This document shows positions 62,003 through 64,000 of a DNA stretch of 64,000 nucleotides, in pieces. Position 1 is the stretch's first letter. Every line of letters starts with the position of its first letter. The notes under the pieces were generated by a model. The model searched no databases. It saw nothing but the letters and a program-made list of their open reading frames with translations, and had not been told where the DNA came from. Source of the stretch: an uncultured Bacteroides sp. Its GTDB lineage: Bacteria; Bacteroidota; Bacteroidia; Bacteroidales; Bacteroidaceae. The position numbers and the translations under genes are program-made. The stretch is taken from assembly GCA_947574505.1 (NCBI GenBank), contig CANPJW010000009.1, positions 1-64,000 of the forward strand. The letters run 5' to 3'.

Positions 62003-62010
62003 CAAAGATA
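62003..62010 (-). promoter_or_regulatory. -7 box of the PAP2 phosphatase gene
   Basis: TATCTTTG on the minus strand, exact match, 22 bp upstream of the ATG. Confidence 0.5.
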
Positions 62011-62070
62011 GGAAAATAATGTAATTCGCATTTACCCTTCCCCGAATTAAAGAATAATTTCCATAATTCC

Positions 62071-62101
62071 TTGTATTATCGCTAGAATTCCTTTACTTTT
62101 G
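62071..62101 (+). promoter_or_regulatory. Promoter of the sdhC operon
   Basis: TTG at 62071-62073, 20-bp spacer, TACTTTTG at 62094-62101: full Bacteroidota consensus. The leader to ATG 62171 is about 60 nt. Confidence 0.6.
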
Positions 62102-62170
62102 CATCGTGAATACACAGCTTTTAACAGAATTTTTAGTTCTAACAATTAAATAATTTAAATTCAATCATTT

Positions 62171-62857
62171 ATGTGGTTAAGTAATTCATCTATTGGAAGG
62201 AAAGTGGTGATGAGTGTCACAGGTATCGCCCTTGTCCTGTTTCTGACGTTTCACATGGCGATGAACCTTGTTGCGCTCTTCTCGGAAGATGCTTACAACA
62301 TGATTTGTGAATTCTTGGGAGCTAACTGGTACGCGTTGGTTGCAACTGCCGGGCTGGCTGCTCTGTTTGTAATTCACATCATCTACGCTTTCTGGTTGAC
62401 CATGCAGAACCGTGCAGCTCGCGGTAGCGAACGTTATGCAGTGAACGTTAAACCTAAAACTGTGGAATGGGCATCTCAGAACATGCTTGTCCTGGGTATT
62501 GTTGTCATTGCCGGATTGGCTCTTCATTTTGCCAATTTCTGGTACAAAATGCAGTTTGCCGAAATTATCGGTGTTCATGATTTGGGCGCATTCGGTCCTA
62601 CAGACGGTGCCGCTTACATTCGTGAAACATTCGGATGCCCTGTATTTACAGTGCTTTACCTCATTTGGTTAGCAGCTTTGTGGTTCCACCTGACTCACGG
62701 ATTCTGGAGTGCTTTGCAGACTTTGGGCTGGAGCAATAAAATCTGGTTCGAGCGTTGGAAGACTATTGGTAACATCTACTCTACTTTGGTAGTTCTTGGT
62801 TTTGCAGCAGTAGTCGTTATCTACTTCGTGAAATCACTCGCTTGTGGTGCTTGCTAA
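62171..62857 (+). CDS. sdhC: Succinate dehydrogenase/fumarate reductase cytochrome b subunit
   Basis: The 228-residue protein of the five-helix cytochrome b558 type (SdhC/FrdC) has a start SSIGRKVVMSVTGIALVLFLTFHMAMNLVALF and histidines in helices (FHMAMN, FVIHIIYAF, LALHFANFW, WFHLTHGFWS) suited to bind two b-type haems. It anchors the flavoprotein and iron-sulphur subunits and exchanges electrons with menaquinone. In Bacteroides the complex works mainly as fumarate reductase in anaerobic respiration. The flavoprotein gene starts 34 bp downstream. Confidence 0.94.
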   Translation: MWLSNSSIGRKVVMSVTGIALVLFLTFHMAMNLVALFSEDAYNMICEFLGANWYALVATAGLAALFVIHIIYAFWLTMQNRAARGSERYAVNVKPKTVEWASQNMLVLGIVVIAGLALHFANFWYKMQFAEIIGVHDLGAFGPTDGAAYIRETFGCPVFTVLYLIWLAALWFHLTHGFWSALQTLGWSNKIWFERWKTIGNIYSTLVVLGFAAVVVIYFVKSLACGAC

Positions 62858-62891
62858 TCGTAAATTGTAAATGATAAAATTGTAAATGAAT

Positions 62892-64000
62892 ATGGCTACT
62901 ATAGATTCTAAAATTCCTGAAGGCGCTTTAGCCGAGAAATGGACCAATTATAAAGCTCATCAAAAATTGGTAAACCCTGCCAACAAACGTCGTCTTGACA
63001 TTATTGTGGTAGGTACCGGTTTGGCAGGTGCTTCGGCTGCTGCTTCACTGGGTGCTCTGGGTTTCAAGGTATTAAACTTCTGTATCCAGGACTCTCCCCG
63101 TCGTGCACACTCTATTGCTGCACAGGGAGGTATCAATGCTGCTAAGAATTATCAAAATGATGGTGACTCTGTTTACCGTCTTTTCTACGATACAATCAAA
63201 GGTGGTGACTACCGTGCACGCGAAGCTAACGTTTATCGTCTGGCCGAAGTGTCAAATGCTATCATCGACCAGTGCGTAGCTCAAGGTGTTCCTTTCGCTC
63301 GCGAATACGGTGGTTTGCTGGATAACCGTTCATTCGGTGGTGCTCAGGTATCACGTACATTCTATGCCCGCGGTCAAACCGGACAGCAGTTGTTGCTGGG
63401 TGCTTATTCTGCATTGAGCCGTGAAGTTCAGCGTGGTAACGTGAAGTTGTACACTCGTTATGAGATGTTGGACGTTGTGCTGATTAAGGATAACGAAGGT
63501 GTGGAACGCGCCCGTGGTATCATCGCCCGTAATTTGGTTACAGGTAAGATTGAACGTTTCGCTGCCCATGCGGTAGTTATCGGTACCGGCGGTTATGGTA
63601 ATACTTACTTCTTGTCTACCAACGCTATGGCGTCAAATGGTTCGGCTGCTATGCAGGTTTACCGCAAAGGTGCTTACTTTGCCAATCCTTGCTTTGCACA
63701 GATCCACCCGACCTGTATCCCTGTACACGGTGACAAGCAGTCTAAACTGACTTTGATGTCCGAGTCATTGCGTAATGACGGACGTATCTGGGTTCCGAAA
63801 AAGCTGGAAGATGCCAAGGCATTGCAGGCAGGAACTAAGAAACCGACCGATATTCCTGATGCAGACCGTGACTTCTACTTGGAACGCCGTTATCCGGCAT
63901 TCGGTAACCTGGTTCCCCGTGACGTTGCTTCACGTGCTGCGAAAGAACGTTGCGACGCCGGTTTCGGTGTGAACAACACAGGTCTGGCCGTATTCCTTGA
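62892..64000 (+). CDS. sdhA: Succinate dehydrogenase/fumarate reductase flavoprotein subunit, partial
   Basis: From ATG 62892 the frame stays open to the window edge (about 369 residues of a protein usually about 650). The FAD-binding Rossmann motif [19 protein letters not shown] starts near residue 37. [18 protein letters not shown] carries the His that binds FAD covalently, in the H-S-x-A-A-Q-G-G motif. PVFTREYGG-type residues and [13 protein letters not shown] of the active-site region follow. It forms a unit with sdhC; the iron-sulphur gene is expected beyond the window. Confidence 0.94.
   Translation, partial: MATIDSKIPEGALAEKWTNYKAHQKLVNPANKRRLDIIVVGTGLAGASAAASLGALGFKVLNFCIQDSPRRAHSIAAQGGINAAKNYQNDGDSVYRLFYDTIKGGDYRAREANVYRLAEVSNAIIDQCVAQGVPFAREYGGLLDNRSFGGAQVSRTFYARGQTGQQLLLGAYSALSREVQRGNVKLYTRYEMLDVVLIKDNEGVERARGIIARNLVTGKIERFAAHAVVIGTGGYGNTYFLSTNAMASNGSAAMQVYRKGAYFANPCFAQIHPTCIPVHGDKQSKLTLMSESLRNDGRIWVPKKLEDAKALQAGTKKPTDIPDADRDFYLERRYPAFGNLVPRDVASRAAKERCDAGFGVNNTGLAVFL

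Noticed and set aside
1..64000. tRNA or rRNA genes
   Set aside because: No cloverleaf or rRNA-like sequence was recognised on reading; a dedicated tRNA scan would settle it.

Overview
The window looks like a chromosomal segment of a gut Bacteroidales species, most likely Bacteroides or Phocaeicola. The signs are moderate GC, the Bacteroidota promoter signature (TTTG or TTG near -33 and TAnnTTTG near -7) in front of many genes, lipoprotein-anchored Mfa/FimA-type pilus genes, DUF3244, DUF3575, DUF3836 and DUF3868 families, a TonB-dependent receptor, and a three-subunit-type succinate dehydrogenase/fumarate reductase locus. The species call is an inference; no rRNA or tRNA gene was seen.

Layout. 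1-102: 3' end of an unfinished CDS. 167-9766: an invertible-promoter element followed by a six-gene type V pilus operon. 9.9-16.2 kb: Rpn-like nuclease, flavin reductase, mutS, GH20 hexosaminidase. 16.4-21.8 kb: two small outer-membrane barrels, two paralogous TPR membrane regulators and a frameshifted DUF3244 gene. 22.0-24.5 kb: minus-strand panE-lgt-CAT-like operon, with an in-frame amber codon in lgt. 24.5-41.5 kb: mostly minus-strand housekeeping genes (ychF, polA, deoC, mazG-like, dtd, uvrC, apt, mnmG, flotillin/NfeD, ybeY, SpmAB-like); ispB-like is on the plus strand, and a perfect parS site lies between mnmG and apt. 41.9-44.7 kb: a dinD-like gene with an in-frame amber codon and two L,D-transpeptidases. 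44.8-50.2 kb: a tyrosine recombinase, a second invertible-promoter element, a short AraC-type regulator and a 1007-residue S-layer-like lipoprotein. 50.2-64 kb: TonB receptor plus phosphatase, Ca/Na antiporter, GNAT protein, parE, coaD, S41 protease, PAP2 phosphatase, and sdhC with the start of sdhA.

Main observation. Two elements 46 kb apart have the same architecture. Each has two 21-bp near-palindromic sites built from the arms CTCTTA and TAAGAG around one asymmetric central base. The central base is T in the left site and A in the right site, so the pair is inverted, and the centres are 188 and 187 bp apart. Each enclosed segment holds one convincing Bacteroidota promoter 22-24 bp from one site. 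At the pilus locus it points into the operon (ON as sequenced); at the S-layer locus it points away from the genes (OFF as sequenced). A tyrosine recombinase gene sits about 530 bp from the second element. The simplest reading is a two-locus phase-variation module in which one recombinase switches pili and a surface layer. Inversion itself is not shown by a single sequence.

Three gene lesions (amber in lgt, amber in dinD, 2-base frameshift in DUF3244) are also visible and need read-level checking. TAG is used as an ordinary stop elsewhere in the window, so recoding is unlikely.
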